A DNA stretch of 64,000 nucleotides from Rhizobacter koreensis (GCF_013366375.1 NZ_JABWMJ010000013.1:1-64000), one strand, 5' to 3'; shown: positions 17,583-26,689, counted from the first letter of the stretch. The notes: generated by a model not told the origin, from the sequence alone. Numbers and translations: made by a program.

Positions 17583-17840
17583 ATGAGCACTAAAAACATC
17601 ACCCGCGGCGCTGCGGGGAAGCGCTTGTCAACGGCATTGACCGCGCTGTGCGAGGCGAAGTTGTCAAGTATGTCGATTTTCACGTACGTCGTTGGCACTG
17701 GCGTGCGTTCGAATTCGTCGACCTCCCCATCACCTTTGGGGGCGGCGTCGATCGTCCTGGCGACGGTTCTTGACCGGCCGCGCGCATTGCCGCATGACCC
17801 GCCGTACTCGCCCGCAAACCATCCGCTGAGGCCCACATGA
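17583..17840 (+). other. 85-codon open frame between promoter G and DUF6328; coding status doubtful
   Basis: It starts with ATG a few bases after the -10 of site G and ends in an ATGA overlap with the DUF6328 start, a layout typical of translational coupling. No domain, signal peptide or convincing composition is visible, and the left copy lacks most of this segment. It may be a leader, an inserted remnant on either strand, or chance. Confidence 0.2.
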
Positions 17841-18373
17841 GTCAGCCCGATAACTCGGGCGCACAACCCGACAACGAACTTGGGGACGTGCTAGCCGAGT
17901 TAAGAGTCGTTCTTCCCGGCGCGCAGCTACTCTCCGGATTTTTGCTGACTCTTCCCTTCAGTACCGGGTTTGCGAAGATTGTTGATTTCGAGAAAGTCAT
18001 TTTTGTCTTCAGCTTTGTGTCGAGTCTGATCAGCTTGATCTTGTTCACGGCGCCGGCGTATCAGCACCGCTTGATGCGGCCTTTGACGGATCGCGGGCGT
18101 TTCAAGGACCTTATCTCGCGTCAGATGCTTGTTGGGTCGGTGTTCCTCGCGTCCGCGCTCATCCTCTCATGCTGGCTCGTGCTGTCCGAAATCGTTGGCG
18201 CGCGCTCCGGCTTGGTGGTTGCCGCCGCTTGTATGGCTGTGTTGGGGGCGCTGTGGTGGCTTGCTCCGCTGCTGCTTCGGCGGCGATGGAGCGCGGCTTC
18301 GGCGCGCAACGGCGTTGAGGCGACGCCCCGAGGCGAAGTCTCATCGAGGGCAACGAACCCGCGATTTGATTGA
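17837..18373 (+). CDS. DUF6328 family membrane protein (right copy)
   Basis: 178 residues, four membrane helices, nearly the same protein as the left copy at 6559-7092. Differences cluster in the N-terminal dozen residues and the C-terminal tail, while the ELRVVLPGAQ and APAYQHRLMRPL segments are unchanged. Both copies remaining open with conserved cores suggests selection on function. It lies behind promoter site G and about 230 nt ahead of the ATP-grasp gene. Function unknown; a membrane partner of the ATP-grasp protein is an inference from the conserved pairing. Confidence 0.75.
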   Translation: MSQPDNSGAQPDNELGDVLAELRVVLPGAQLLSGFLLTLPFSTGFAKIVDFEKVIFVFSFVSSLISLILFTAPAYQHRLMRPLTDRGRFKDLISRQMLVGSVFLASALILSCWLVLSEIVGARSGLVVAAACMAVLGALWWLAPLLLRRRWSAASARNGVEATPRGEVSSRATNPRFD

Positions 18374-18601
18374 CCGGCACCCGCCGCTGTCGAGCTGCTC
18401 ACATGGCGAGATGTCAGCTTTGATGGTTAAAGAAGAGTTAGACGTGCTTGCGATCTCCGCCGCCCATCCGCTGCCCACATCGCCTCGGCTCGCGCTGGAT
18501 AACTCGGATCGAAGGCCGCATGTGCGGAAGCGCGCCGGTGCGCATGGGCTCCGTGGCGCTGGAGCGACGAAGGACGTTCCTACGAAGTTCTCCCCCAAGA
18601 G

Positions 18602-20416
18602 ATGCGATCGATGAAGGACCCGCCGCGCCCGCTGGCCGCGACGCAGAGGCGAAGTGCCTTCGGCGTCGTCATCGTGGCGGCCGCCTATGCTGCCGCGACG
18701 GGTTTGGCTCAGCTCGAGGCACTCGTGCCGGCGTGGCGATTCGACTCGCCCGTTCAGTTCAACGCGAATTTCGCTGTTGCGGTGGGCTTCGCTTGGGCGA
18801 CGTTTCAGCTGTGGGTACATGCCGCAGATCGGGTCGAGCGGCGCCGCTGGTGCGCCGCGCTCCTCGTGATGACGCTGCTTGCGACGATCCAAGCCTCGGA
18901 TTGGCTCGTGGACACCAGCGTGATTCGGAACGACTGGCTGGACGTGCCGCTGTGGCTCGCGGCGACGCGGCTGCTGTACGGCATTGTCCGCCATCCGCGT
19001 GAGCGGCCATGGGCGCGATCTGCCTGGCGCTTGGGGCTAGTCTTCCAGACGGCCTTTATCGTCTTCGACCTTGGGAACGGGCCGCTATTCAAGAGCATCG
19101 TTGCCGGCCCCGACGCCGTGGCCTCGATCAGCGAGTGGACCGAGCTCCTCGCCATCGAATCCTACGTGATGGCGCTGGTCTTGCGGACGGTGGGGCCGCC
19201 GGCGCCGACTGCAGCTTCGTTCGGCCTCGCCGTCGGCTCCCGGGCACGCTGGCTGTTCGATGCTGCCCGGCTCTTCAGAAAGGCGAGTTACCCTCCAGTG
19301 CGGGCTGCCTTCTATCCGGGCGTGCGCGCGGTCCTGATCGTGATCACGAGCCTCTGGCTCGCTCTCACCGTGGGACGGCGACTGCACGGAGCGAAAATCG
19401 CATCCGGCTGGGTGCAGCTGCGCGACCTGCTCGTTCTCGGGCTGCGTGACGGCTTCGACCCGCTGAGCTACTACTACCAGGATCTGTACCGGGCGACCGG
19501 CCGCGCGGAAGCCGGCTTCTACCTCACGCGCCACGAGACCAAGAACGGGCTGCTCTACGCGCTGAACCGCATGCGGGCGCAGCCGTATGCGGCCAGTGAG
19601 ATGGGCGACAAGCTGCTGTTTGCGGACTGCTGCATACGGGCGGGTATCGCGGTGCCGGCGATCCTCCTGTGCGGCGGGGCGCATGGTATCGAATGGCGCG
19701 CGCCACGCCCGACGCTCGACCGAGACCTCTGCGTTAAGCCTCGCCACGGCCGCGGTGCGCGCGGCGTCACGATTTACCAGCGCATCGCGCCCCAGCGATT
19801 CCGCGATGCAGCGGGCGCCGAAATCGATCTCGAGCAGTTGATCCGGCGGCTCGAGGAACGGGGTCGGCGCATGCCGTGGATCCTGCAGCCGCGCCTCTTC
19901 AATCATGCGGCGATCGCCGACCTCGCCTCGTCGTCGCTGATCGCGGTCCGCGTCATCACATGCCTGAACGAGGCCGGAGAACCCGTCACAACCCACGGCG
20001 TGTTGCGCATCCTCGGTAGGCTGGAGCCGACGTGGCCCTTTGACGACGAGCTGGGCGCCCCGATCGATTTGGTGACCGGGGCGCTTGGGGAGCTGGCGAG
20101 CGATCGGCTCGATCGCTGCGCTGAACGCTGGCCGCACCATCCGATGACCGGCAGAGCCGTTGCGGGCAGCGTTCTTGCGGACTGGCCGGCGGTCCGCCAG
20201 CTCGCCGAAGCGGCGCACCGTCTGTTTGATCACCGCACCCTAATTGGCTGGGACGTGGCATTGACGCCCGAGGGGCCGCTGCTACTCGAAGGCAACAACA
20301 GCCTTGACGTCATGTTCCCGCAACGCGTCTATCGCCAGGGATTCGGTCGTGGACCGCTGGGGCCATTGTTACAGCATCATCTGGAATTGCTGGGGCGCTC
20401 GCGCGGGCTTGAGTGA
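18602..20416 (+). CDS. integral membrane protein with C-terminal ATP-grasp domain (right copy)
   Basis: 604 residues, same length as the left copy, with no frameshift or stop. The amino half is membrane-embedded (five to six helices within the first 200 residues, another at about 246-265). The carboxyl half has the ATP-grasp nucleotide-binding KPRHGRGARGV, a conserved GWDVALTPEGPLLLEGN segment and catalytic-type Asp/Glu/Asn residues. The nearest known relatives are the sugar-transfer-associated ATP-grasp proteins found in capsule and polysaccharide loci. Substitutions relative to the left copy are scattered (for example VLLWL to VPLWL and GEAVA to PDAVA). Its operon position after a Pb/Cd-type promoter suggests a metal-induced ligase acting at the membrane. 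Confidence 0.75.
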   Translation: MRSMKDPPRPLAATQRRSAFGVVIVAAAYAAATGLAQLEALVPAWRFDSPVQFNANFAVAVGFAWATFQLWVHAADRVERRRWCAALLVMTLLATIQASDWLVDTSVIRNDWLDVPLWLAATRLLYGIVRHPRERPWARSAWRLGLVFQTAFIVFDLGNGPLFKSIVAGPDAVASISEWTELLAIESYVMALVLRTVGPPAPTAASFGLAVGSRARWLFDAARLFRKASYPPVRAAFYPGVRAVLIVITSLWLALTVGRRLHGAKIASGWVQLRDLLVLGLRDGFDPLSYYYQDLYRATGRAEAGFYLTRHETKNGLLYALNRMRAQPYAASEMGDKLLFADCCIRAGIAVPAILLCGGAHGIEWRAPRPTLDRDLCVKPRHGRGARGVTIYQRIAPQRFRDAAGAEIDLEQLIRRLEERGRRMPWILQPRLFNHAAIADLASSSLIAVRVITCLNEAGEPVTTHGVLRILGRLEPTWPFDDELGAPIDLVTGALGELASDRLDRCAERWPHHPMTGRAVAGSVLADWPAVRQLAEAAHRLFDHRTLIGWDVALTPEGPLLLEGNNSLDVMFPQRVYRQGFGRGPLGPLLQHHLELLGRSRGLE

Positions 20417-20430
20417 CGCGCCGTCAGCTG

Positions 20431-20458
20431 GCGGCCCTCGGGAGCGATGGAGGGCCGC
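20431..20458 (+). terminator. hairpin after ATP-grasp gene
   Basis: GCGGCCCTC and GAGGGCCGC form a 9-bp stem with a 10-base loop, 14 nt after the stop codon, followed by a pyrimidine-rich TGCTTTCCTCC. A plausible terminator without a strong T tract. Confidence 0.5.
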
Positions 20459-20575
20459 TGCTTTCCTCCGACCGTTCTGCAGCCGCCAAGCTCCCCTCGG
20501 CGCCCCGTCCGCGGGTGAGAGGTACTTGATGCACGCCCCACCCAAGTCGACCGAGAAGGGCCTCCGCCATAAACG

Positions 20576-20750
20576 TTACGAGAGTTGGCCTCCACCTGCC
20601 AAAAAGCGTCTTCCATTCGCCGTGGTGACGTTCGCACCGAGGAAGGCCAGCCAGTCGTAGCGAGATATCGAGGAGTGCGTCGCGAGTAGGAAGGCGCCCA
20701 AAATTCCGAGGCTGGCGCCGATCCACTCAAGCGCGACGGGGTACGTCGGT
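20576..20750 (-). pseudogene. remnant of a small membrane protein
   Basis: On the minus strand an open stretch reads VALEWIGASLGILGAFLL, ATHSSISRYDWLAFLGAN, then loses sense and stops at 20576. The Glu-Trp-Ile-Gly start and SRYxWLAFLxxN segment resemble a family of short two- to three-helix membrane proteins. There is no start codon and the distal part is lost. The rest of 20459-20900 shows no gene. Confidence 0.45.
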
Positions 20751-20900
20751 CAGAGCTTCGTTGTGGCCCAGAGCACCAGCAGGTGCAGCCGCTAAAAGCT
20801 AAAAGACGTAGAACACGTGCCGCACTCGCGACTCGCGGCGTCGTGTCGGACAGTCGCGTCGCCACGAAGACGAGCGGCAGCCGGGCCACTCCTACTAGGC

Positions 20901-21758
20901 TCAGAACAGCCCGAAGCTCCTCTGCATCGCAAATAGTGCCCGGAATGCAGGCGACTGTTGCCCCAACCCCACACCGACACCTCCGGAGAGCGTAAAGCCA
21001 TTGCTGATCTCATGCCGCAATCCGAGTTCCAGGATCGTCTGAGTAGCATTTACTTCTGGCTTGGCGCCTCGCACGACATCGGCCACGAGCGCCGTGCGAT
21101 CGCTGATCAGCGCGGAAAGCGCAAGACTTGCCTCGAGCTGGTCATCGCGCTGCGTGGCGCTCGGTTGCAGCCGGTGCGTCCAGGTCAGATTCACGTGCAG
21201 GCGTGGACTCCGCTCCGAGGCGCCGAGGGATTTGGTGGCGATGCCTCGCAGGGTGTACTGGGCCGTCTTGTGCCCGGCGCCGTACGGGTGCTGATAGGAG
21301 GCTTTCAGCGCGAGCGCAGGCAGGTACGCGGTCTGCTCGGTGAAGCGGTAGAGTGCTCCGGCGCCGACGTTGCCTTGCTTCGCGCCGCTCTGGGTGCCCA
21401 TGGCGTACGGCACGCTCAGGTCTAGTTGCAGCCCCGACATGGCGCCTACCTTCAGCGTCGGCTCGATGGTCCACAAATCGGACCCGCGGCGGTTGTTGTT
21501 GTCGCGGGTGAAGCGGAACACGCCCTGCAACTCGAGCGCGCCCAGGCGGGTCTCGTAGGCGTCCTCGGTCTGCACGGGCACGAACGTGCTCAAGCTTTGC
21601 GGGTCGGCCAGTGCTTTGTCTACCGACGGGAACAACAGGACGGCCGCAATCGAGGCTACGCGGGCCCAGCAGGGAACGAGGCGATGGAGCGGCCGAACGG
21701 AACCACGTTCTCGCGCGCCCGATAAAGACTTCACGTCAGATTGCACAGAACACCCCAT
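20901..21758 (-). CDS. predicted outer-membrane beta-barrel protein
   Basis: About 285 residues from the ATG at 21758; an upstream ATG at 21812 is possible. A cleavable signal (ARVASIAAVLLFPSVDKALA) is followed by alternating amphipathic strands such as LDLSVPYAMGT, LALKASYQHPYGAG and LHVNLTWTHRL. It ends in the aromatic C-terminal residue (MQRSFGLF) expected of Bam substrates. No close family name can be given. It resembles the outer-membrane proteins often found near copper or heavy-metal genes that are annotated as transporter-like. It is isolated, with degraded sequence on both sides, so function in the island is unproven. Confidence 0.65.
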   Translation of the reverse strand: MGCSVQSDVKSLSGARERGSVRPLHRLVPCWARVASIAAVLLFPSVDKALADPQSLSTFVPVQTEDAYETRLGALELQGVFRFTRDNNNRRGSDLWTIEPTLKVGAMSGLQLDLSVPYAMGTQSGAKQGNVGAGALYRFTEQTAYLPALALKASYQHPYGAGHKTAQYTLRGIATKSLGASERSPRLHVNLTWTHRLQPSATQRDDQLEASLALSALISDRTALVADVVRGAKPEVNATQTILELGLRHEISNGFTLSGGVGVGLGQQSPAFRALFAMQRSFGLF

Positions 21759-22357
21759 AAAAAAACGCGTCGCAAGCTTGGGCACCCAACGCCAGGCCAG
21801 TTGCCTCGCCACCCAGCAATCAGCAGGCCATCTCTACCTCTCGCTCATGAGCGCTGACGCGAATACCCGCTGACGCCGCAACCAATCGTGAAGCGCTGCG
21901 TTCCCGCGAGCGGGCGTCGAGCCTTTCGGGTGCCAGACCGAGCATCTCGGGCATGGGATTTGCCGTCCAGCGTCACTGTAGGTGCCTGCGCTGCTGTAGG
22001 CGCTCGATCCGTTGCACCATGCCGGCTGCTTGGCTAGTCGACATGCGAGTGGCGTCGACTGCGCTGCGCGAAGGCATCGGGCTGTTCGTGCTGGTGGTGC
22101 CGTTGATGCACGCGTCTAATGGGGACATGCTGCTGGCGTACTGCCCGTGCTTTTCCGGGTTTCTTAGATCCGAACAGACGGCTCCGCATTTTCCCATCAA
22201 CCTGGTCGCATTTTTGGTTGTCGTCTCCCCGCATCGGCCAACCTCGTCTTGTACTCTAATACTGCCGACCTGACCAAGTCTGATCGGACCCAGCGCCAGT
22301 TCGACGCTTTCGTGGCGCTCACAACTCCAATGACAGCAGTCGCAAGGAGACTCGTCG
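21759..22357. other. intergenic, mostly degraded
   Basis: About 600 nt. A short hydrophobic frame on the plus strand (around 22017-22130, with GIGLFVLVVPLMHAS) may be a remnant of a membrane protein but cannot be assigned. No promoter motif of the MerR type seen here. Confidence 0.45.
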
Positions 22358-23644
22358 ATGAGGCGGTTCCTGATGTTCCTCGCTATCGCGGTGGCGGCCA
22401 TCATTCCTGCAGTCGTGCTGCGCCTGAGTGGCTGGCGACCGGGGCCGGTCATCGACACCGCGATATTCGGTACGGCGGTGCTGGCGGCGGGATTCATGCT
22501 GTCGTGGGGCGCCGAGGCAGCCGAGAAGCGGATTGCGCAGGGCCTGATCCTGGCACTCGTCGCATTGGTGACGGTGCTGCCGGAATACGCCGTCGACCTG
22601 TACTACGCCTATCAGGCCGGCAAGGCCCCGGATTCCAACTACGTCCACTACGCTGCCGCCAACATGACCGGCGCCAACCGGCTGCTGGTGGGCCTGGCCT
22701 GGCCGCTGATGGCGATCCTGCACTGGCTGCGCACGCGCCAGCGCGGCATTGCGATGGCGACCGTGAACGTGGTCGAGATCGGCTTCCTGCTGGGGGCCAG
22801 CCTTTATGCGTTCGTTATCGTGCTGAAGAACCGCATTGACGTGTTCGACAGCGTGGTTCTGGTGCTGCTATTCGGGGCCTATCTGTGGACGACCGGCCGC
22901 ATGCCCAAGGTGGACGAGGCGCTCGCGCAAGACGACGAGCCGGGCTTGGCGGCTGCACTGTCGACGTTGTCGCCGGCGCGCCAGTGGGTCTGGATGGGCG
23001 GGCTCACCGTCGTCGCAGCGATCGTCATTCTTGCCTCTGCGGAGCCCTTCGCCGAGTCGATCGTTGCTTCAGGCCGCGTGCTCGGCATTGACGAGTTCTT
23101 GCTCATCCAATGGCTGGCACCCTTGGCCAGCGAGTCGCCAGCGGTCGTCATCGCCGTGCTGTTTGTCTTGTCCAACCGCGCCGAAGGCGCGCTGACGACG
23201 ATGATCAGCGACAAGATCAATCAGTGGACACTGCTGGTCGGCATGCTGCCGCTGGCAATGAGCGTCGGCTTCGGCGGCATCACGTCACTGCCGCTCGACG
23301 CCCGCCAGCACGAGGAGTTCTTCCTCACCGCAGCGCAGTCGCTGTTCGGCGTGGCGCTCCTGCTTCGGCTGCGCTTCAGCCTGCTCTCGGCGCTCGCGCT
23401 GGCGCTGCTGTTCTCGGTGCAACTGGTCATCGCCTTCCTCTTTCGCAACGAGCCCGCACGGGCCATCGAGTCGCTGACCATGCTTGCCTGGGTGTATCTG
23501 GTGCTCGCGGCGCTGGTCTTTGTTCCCGGAGCGCCCAGCGCCTGGCGGGCTGCGGTCGGACTGCGGACGGCGGTCATCAAGAGCAGGCTTGACGCCGCCG
23601 CGAAGCCAGGCTCCGGTGCGGCGGAAGCGGCCACGAAGAGATGA
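22358..23644 (+). CDS. CaCA-superfamily cation/Ca2+ exchanger
   Basis: 428 residues with about eleven helices in two homologous halves. The alpha repeats that form the ion site are ALVTVLPEYAVDLYYA with NMTGANRLLVG in the first half, and APLASESPAVVIAVLFV with MISDKINQWTLLVG in the second. These carry the acidic (P-E-x and S-E-S-P) and N/D residues of CaCA exchangers, which expel Ca2+ or other cations against H+ or Na+. A hydrophilic linker joins the halves at about 190-205. A truncated second copy of its first 60 codons occurs at 27650-27825, cut by IS3. Confidence 0.85.
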   Translation: MRRFLMFLAIAVAAIIPAVVLRLSGWRPGPVIDTAIFGTAVLAAGFMLSWGAEAAEKRIAQGLILALVALVTVLPEYAVDLYYAYQAGKAPDSNYVHYAAANMTGANRLLVGLAWPLMAILHWLRTRQRGIAMATVNVVEIGFLLGASLYAFVIVLKNRIDVFDSVVLVLLFGAYLWTTGRMPKVDEALAQDDEPGLAAALSTLSPARQWVWMGGLTVVAAIVILASAEPFAESIVASGRVLGIDEFLLIQWLAPLASESPAVVIAVLFVLSNRAEGALTTMISDKINQWTLLVGMLPLAMSVGFGGITSLPLDARQHEEFFLTAAQSLFGVALLLRLRFSLLSALALALLFSVQLVIAFLFRNEPARAIESLTMLAWVYLVLAALVFVPGAPSAWRAAVGLRTAVIKSRLDAAAKPGSGAAEAATKR

Positions 23645-24181
23645 CCACCACAGCGAAGGAGAGCCTGCACGAGCCAATCGGCGAACACGCTGCTGTTGCG
23701 GATGGCAGCTCCTGCCCCGAGCGGCAACCTGCGGCGCCTTCGAGGTGAGCCATACGGGTTTGCTCCTTAGCGCGCTAACTGCAAGCTCCGGCGCTGAGTT
23801 GCGCGACGGAGCAAGGACGCGCAACTCCCCCGCGGCGGCTCGTGGATCTGCATGATCCGCAGTGCGCCAGCAGACGCAGGAGCTCTCGCTACATTGCGCG
23901 ACAGCTTAGAGCATGTCTTTGCTGTGGTCAGGAGGATGTGGGGCTTCGGCAAGGCGCGCTATCGGGGACTGGCGAAGAACGCCACGCGGGCGTTCGTAGC
24001 CCGTCTTCCTTGCGCGCCGGCGCCTGCTGGCATGAGTACGTCCGCATGTCGGCGCACGAGGCACCCGGTCCGCGCAAATCGCGGGAAGTCGCGTCAACAG
24101 GCGGCCCAGAACACTGCAACGCCAGATAGGCGATCGGCTCCTGGTGCCACCCTCAATCCACTGGCCTTGATCAGCGTTGCC
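23645..24181. other. intergenic with IS5 transposase C-terminal remnant
   Basis: Between about 23894 and 24010 the plus strand encodes LEHVFAVVRRMWGFGKAR and YRGLAKNATRAFVA, the signature C-terminal segment of IS5-family transposases. Start, DDE residues and ends are missing. The rest of this 540-nt gap shows nothing recognisable. Confidence 0.6.
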
Positions 24182-25912
24182 TTAGCCGCCGAAGTGAGCC
24201 GCCCTGCAATCGACGTTCCCTCCTCTCGAATCTTGATCTGAGTAGCGTTTCGCTCGATCCCGAAACCCTCCGGAGGAGCTCCGTGGCGGCCATAGCGTCA
24301 AGCAAAGGATAGCCAGCACCGACATCCACAATGGCCAGACGCCAAATCGCGAGCTCCACCAGGCGAAAGGCGTGCTGCCGGTCGCGCCCTGCACCTCCGC
24401 AACGAGCACGCCGCGGGTATGCCGCGGCAGCATCCCGGTGACTCGGCCGTAGGCGTCGATCGCCGCTGTTGCCCCGGTGTTTGTTGCGCGTATGACGGGA
24501 CGACGGAATTCCATGGCGCGCATTCGGCTGATCTGCAGGTGCTGGTCGATCACGGCAGTATTGCCGAACCACGCAATATTGCTCAAGTTCACCAGGATCG
24601 TTGGAGCGCTCGGCGCATCGCGGAAGCGGACGGCCAACTCTTCGCCGAGCAGGTCTTCGTAGCAGATGTTTGGCGCGAGGCGCTGCCCTCGCCACGCAAA
24701 CGAATGCTGCGCCACAGGTCCCCGTCTGAAGTCTCCCAGGGGAATGTTCATCACATGCGTGAGCCAGCCGAACATGGGTGGACTGAACTCCCCGAACGGC
24801 ACCAAATGATGCTTGTCGTAGCGGTACTCGGCGGCCTTCGGGGCTAGGCCTACGACCGAGTTCGTGTAGCCCTTCTCCACACTTCCCAATGGCAATCCCA
24901 CTAGCGCAGCTCGTCCCGACGCTGAGATCGAGGCTTTCAGCGCGGTCATGTAGCCTGTCGGGAGGTCCTGTGGCAACAGCGGAATGGCGGTCTCCGGCGT
25001 GATCAGCAGGTCGGCCGGCGTCTCGCTCAAAGCCCGCCCATACCAGCCGAGCGCAGTTGGAATACCGGTCTCGGAGTCGAACTTCTGCTGCTGGGCGATG
25101 TTGCCTTGGAGCAGGGCTACCCGCAGTGGCGTTCCTTCAAGTCGAACATCGACCTTCCACCGGTCTGCAGTGCCGCTGACCGCGCCCATCAGAACTACAT
25201 ACGCCACGACGCGACGGCAGCTCGACCCAGAGCGCGCGGCGGGTTGCGCTACCACCGACAAGAGGTATGCACTCAGGGCCGCGAACGCCGAGATGCCATA
25301 GACGCCGAGCCACGGCGCCAGCCCGCTCAGCGGTCCGTCAACGTGTGCATAGCCTGCGGCAGCCCACGGAAAACCAGTGAGGAAGGTGCCGCGTGCGAGC
25401 TCTGCCCCTAGCCACACCGCCGCGAACAGCAAGCCGTTTCGAAGCGGATGTCCTCGCACACCGGCGCGGAACACAGCTCCCGCCGCCGCGTAATACACGG
25501 CCACGCCGCCAGCGAGCGCCAGCACGCCGAGGGCAGCGAGCGGCGCAGGCACGCCGCCATGCTCATGCATCGCAATGAACAGCCACCAGAATGAGCCTGC
25601 CAGCCATGCGGTGGCGAACAGCCAGGCCATCGCCGCGGCACTGCGCCACGAAGTCGCCCGCCGGATGATTATGCAAAGGACGGCGAGCGACACAAGCTGC
25701 AACCACCACACTGGCGTTCCGCTGTCAGGCCACGCCATCGATAGGGCTTGAATCAGGCCGGCAAGGACGCTGGACGCCAGCAGGCTCAGCGGGTGCCCGA
25801 GCACGGCAGCCGCACGCGGCAAATTGGCCAACGCGCGCCTCGCTTCAGAGCGTGCCGTAGCTGTGGCGTTCCGACGGAACATGTTCACTTCGAGGAGAGC
25901 GAACGCAGTCAC
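24182..25912 (-). CDS. lnt: apolipoprotein N-acyltransferase
   Basis: 576 residues, slightly longer than usual (about 500-550); an alternative ATG lies at 25882. N-terminal membrane helices are followed by a nitrilase-like domain with the catalytic triad in recognisable contexts: Glu in TPETAIP, Lys in YDKHHLVPFGE, and Cys in NICYEDLLGEE. A last helix near the C-terminus anchors the domain. Lnt transfers a third acyl chain to the N-terminal cysteine of lipoproteins in the inner membrane. It is normally a single core gene, so a copy within a scarred metal island, on the same window as an LspA, is unusual and may be an accessory paralogue. Confidence 0.9.
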   Translation of the reverse strand: MTAFALLEVNMFRRNATATARSEARRALANLPRAAAVLGHPLSLLASSVLAGLIQALSMAWPDSGTPVWWLQLVSLAVLCIIIRRATSWRSAAAMAWLFATAWLAGSFWWLFIAMHEHGGVPAPLAALGVLALAGGVAVYYAAAGAVFRAGVRGHPLRNGLLFAAVWLGAELARGTFLTGFPWAAAGYAHVDGPLSGLAPWLGVYGISAFAALSAYLLSVVAQPAARSGSSCRRVVAYVVLMGAVSGTADRWKVDVRLEGTPLRVALLQGNIAQQQKFDSETGIPTALGWYGRALSETPADLLITPETAIPLLPQDLPTGYMTALKASISASGRAALVGLPLGSVEKGYTNSVVGLAPKAAEYRYDKHHLVPFGEFSPPMFGWLTHVMNIPLGDFRRGPVAQHSFAWRGQRLAPNICYEDLLGEELAVRFRDAPSAPTILVNLSNIAWFGNTAVIDQHLQISRMRAMEFRRPVIRATNTGATAAIDAYGRVTGMLPRHTRGVLVAEVQGATGSTPFAWWSSRFGVWPLWMSVLAILCLTLWPPRSSSGGFRDRAKRYSDQDSRGGNVDCRAAHFGG

Positions 25913-25924
25913 TGTTAGGCCCCG

Positions 25925-26302
25925 CGAGCGCCCACCAGGCCACCTTCGGGTTCGCCCTAGTCCTGATGGCCGTCACCAGCTGGCGGAACCCCGCTCCGAA
26001 GTACTGTCGCCCGGGTAGGTTCGCAATACGGCGAGGCTCGCGCACTTTTGCAATGTACGTGGCGATGCTCGGCGCATGGCCCAGCGGGTACCTGTCATCC
26101 GCATTCAGCGGCTGGCGGCTCGTTTGTGGTGGATGGTGGACCTGCCCGCCTCGGCCCCGCGCAGTGAAAAATTGAATGAGCTCCTCTCATCCATGCACTC
26201 GATTTTCAGCTGAATCCTCCTGAGCCCAATATTGCTTCATGTCGCTGGCACGCTGTACCACGTTGCCCGGACGGCCGGCGTGCTGAGGAGAACGCTCTAA
26301 TG
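25925..26302 (+). pseudogene. cytochrome b561-like C-terminal remnant (second copy)
   Basis: Homologous to the last part of the gene at 3079-4143. Segments corresponding to ALVLMAVTSWRNP, MYVAMLGAWPSGYLSSAFSG, SSMHSIFS and HVAGTLYHVART are present. The reading frame is broken by small indels and by a stop after the IFS segment, and the N-terminal two thirds are gone. Confidence 0.75.
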
Positions 26303-26483
26303 GTAAGAACACCACCTAGCATGACGACAACGGCATCAAGCTGCTACAGGACGGCTTGCCGATGATCGCCGCCGACAGCAGCAAACACAAACGCGATCTC
26401 GATCCGCTCATAGCCTACTACATCACTCTGGTTGCCGCGCGATCGGGCTTACCTATAGGGCTATTACACTTGTGCCAGCAGAC
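26303..26483. other. unassigned fragment between pseudogenes
   Basis: A short open stretch (GIKLLQDGLPMIAAD and DLDPLIAYYITLVAARSG) is visible at about 26338-26450 but matches nothing I know. Probably another remnant. Confidence 0.3.
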
Positions 26484-26680
26484 GATGGACCGCACTTGCA
26501 GCGCAAACGCTTCTTCCGGCAAGCGACGACCTCGCAAGGCGTCGAACAGCTAGTGCAGGCGGAGTCACGGTGGCCGCGCCTTGCGGCACAATCACAGAGC
26601 GCCGGCCGCTTTCAGCTATACCGAGCGATGCAGCACTGGCTGGCGGGCAGCGACTGCGGCGAGGCAGGCGTGCTAGTCGA
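26484..26680 (+). pseudogene. cytochrome P450 internal fragment (second copy)
   Basis: Encodes LQRKRFFRQATTSQGVEQL and AGRFQLYRAMQHWLAGS. These correspond to the middle of the intact P450 at 30819-32084 (LQRKRFFLQATSPQRVQQL and AGRFSLYEATQHWLTRS). Only about 65 codons remain, without the haem-binding region. Confidence 0.75.
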
Positions 26681-26689
26681 GACCAGGCA

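Larger units (their letters stand above)
17478..20430 (+). repeat. inverted duplication, right copy
   Basis: Partner of 4506-7254 in opposite orientation, containing promoter site G, DUF6328 and the membrane ATP-grasp gene. It carries an extra stretch of roughly 150 bases between promoter and DUF6328 that the left copy lacks. It ends just before a hairpin at 20431-20458. Confidence 0.85.

Noticed and set aside
18423-18600. Frame starting MVKEELDVLAIS that looks like the beginning of lpd (MVKEEVFDVLVIG)
   Set aside because: The likeness covers only about 12 codons and is weaker in the left copy. It could be a remnant or chance, so no lpd pseudogene is claimed.
4506-20430. Standard composite transposon interpretation of the inverted copies
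   Set aside because: Neither copy encodes a transposase or shows terminal inverted repeats or target duplications.
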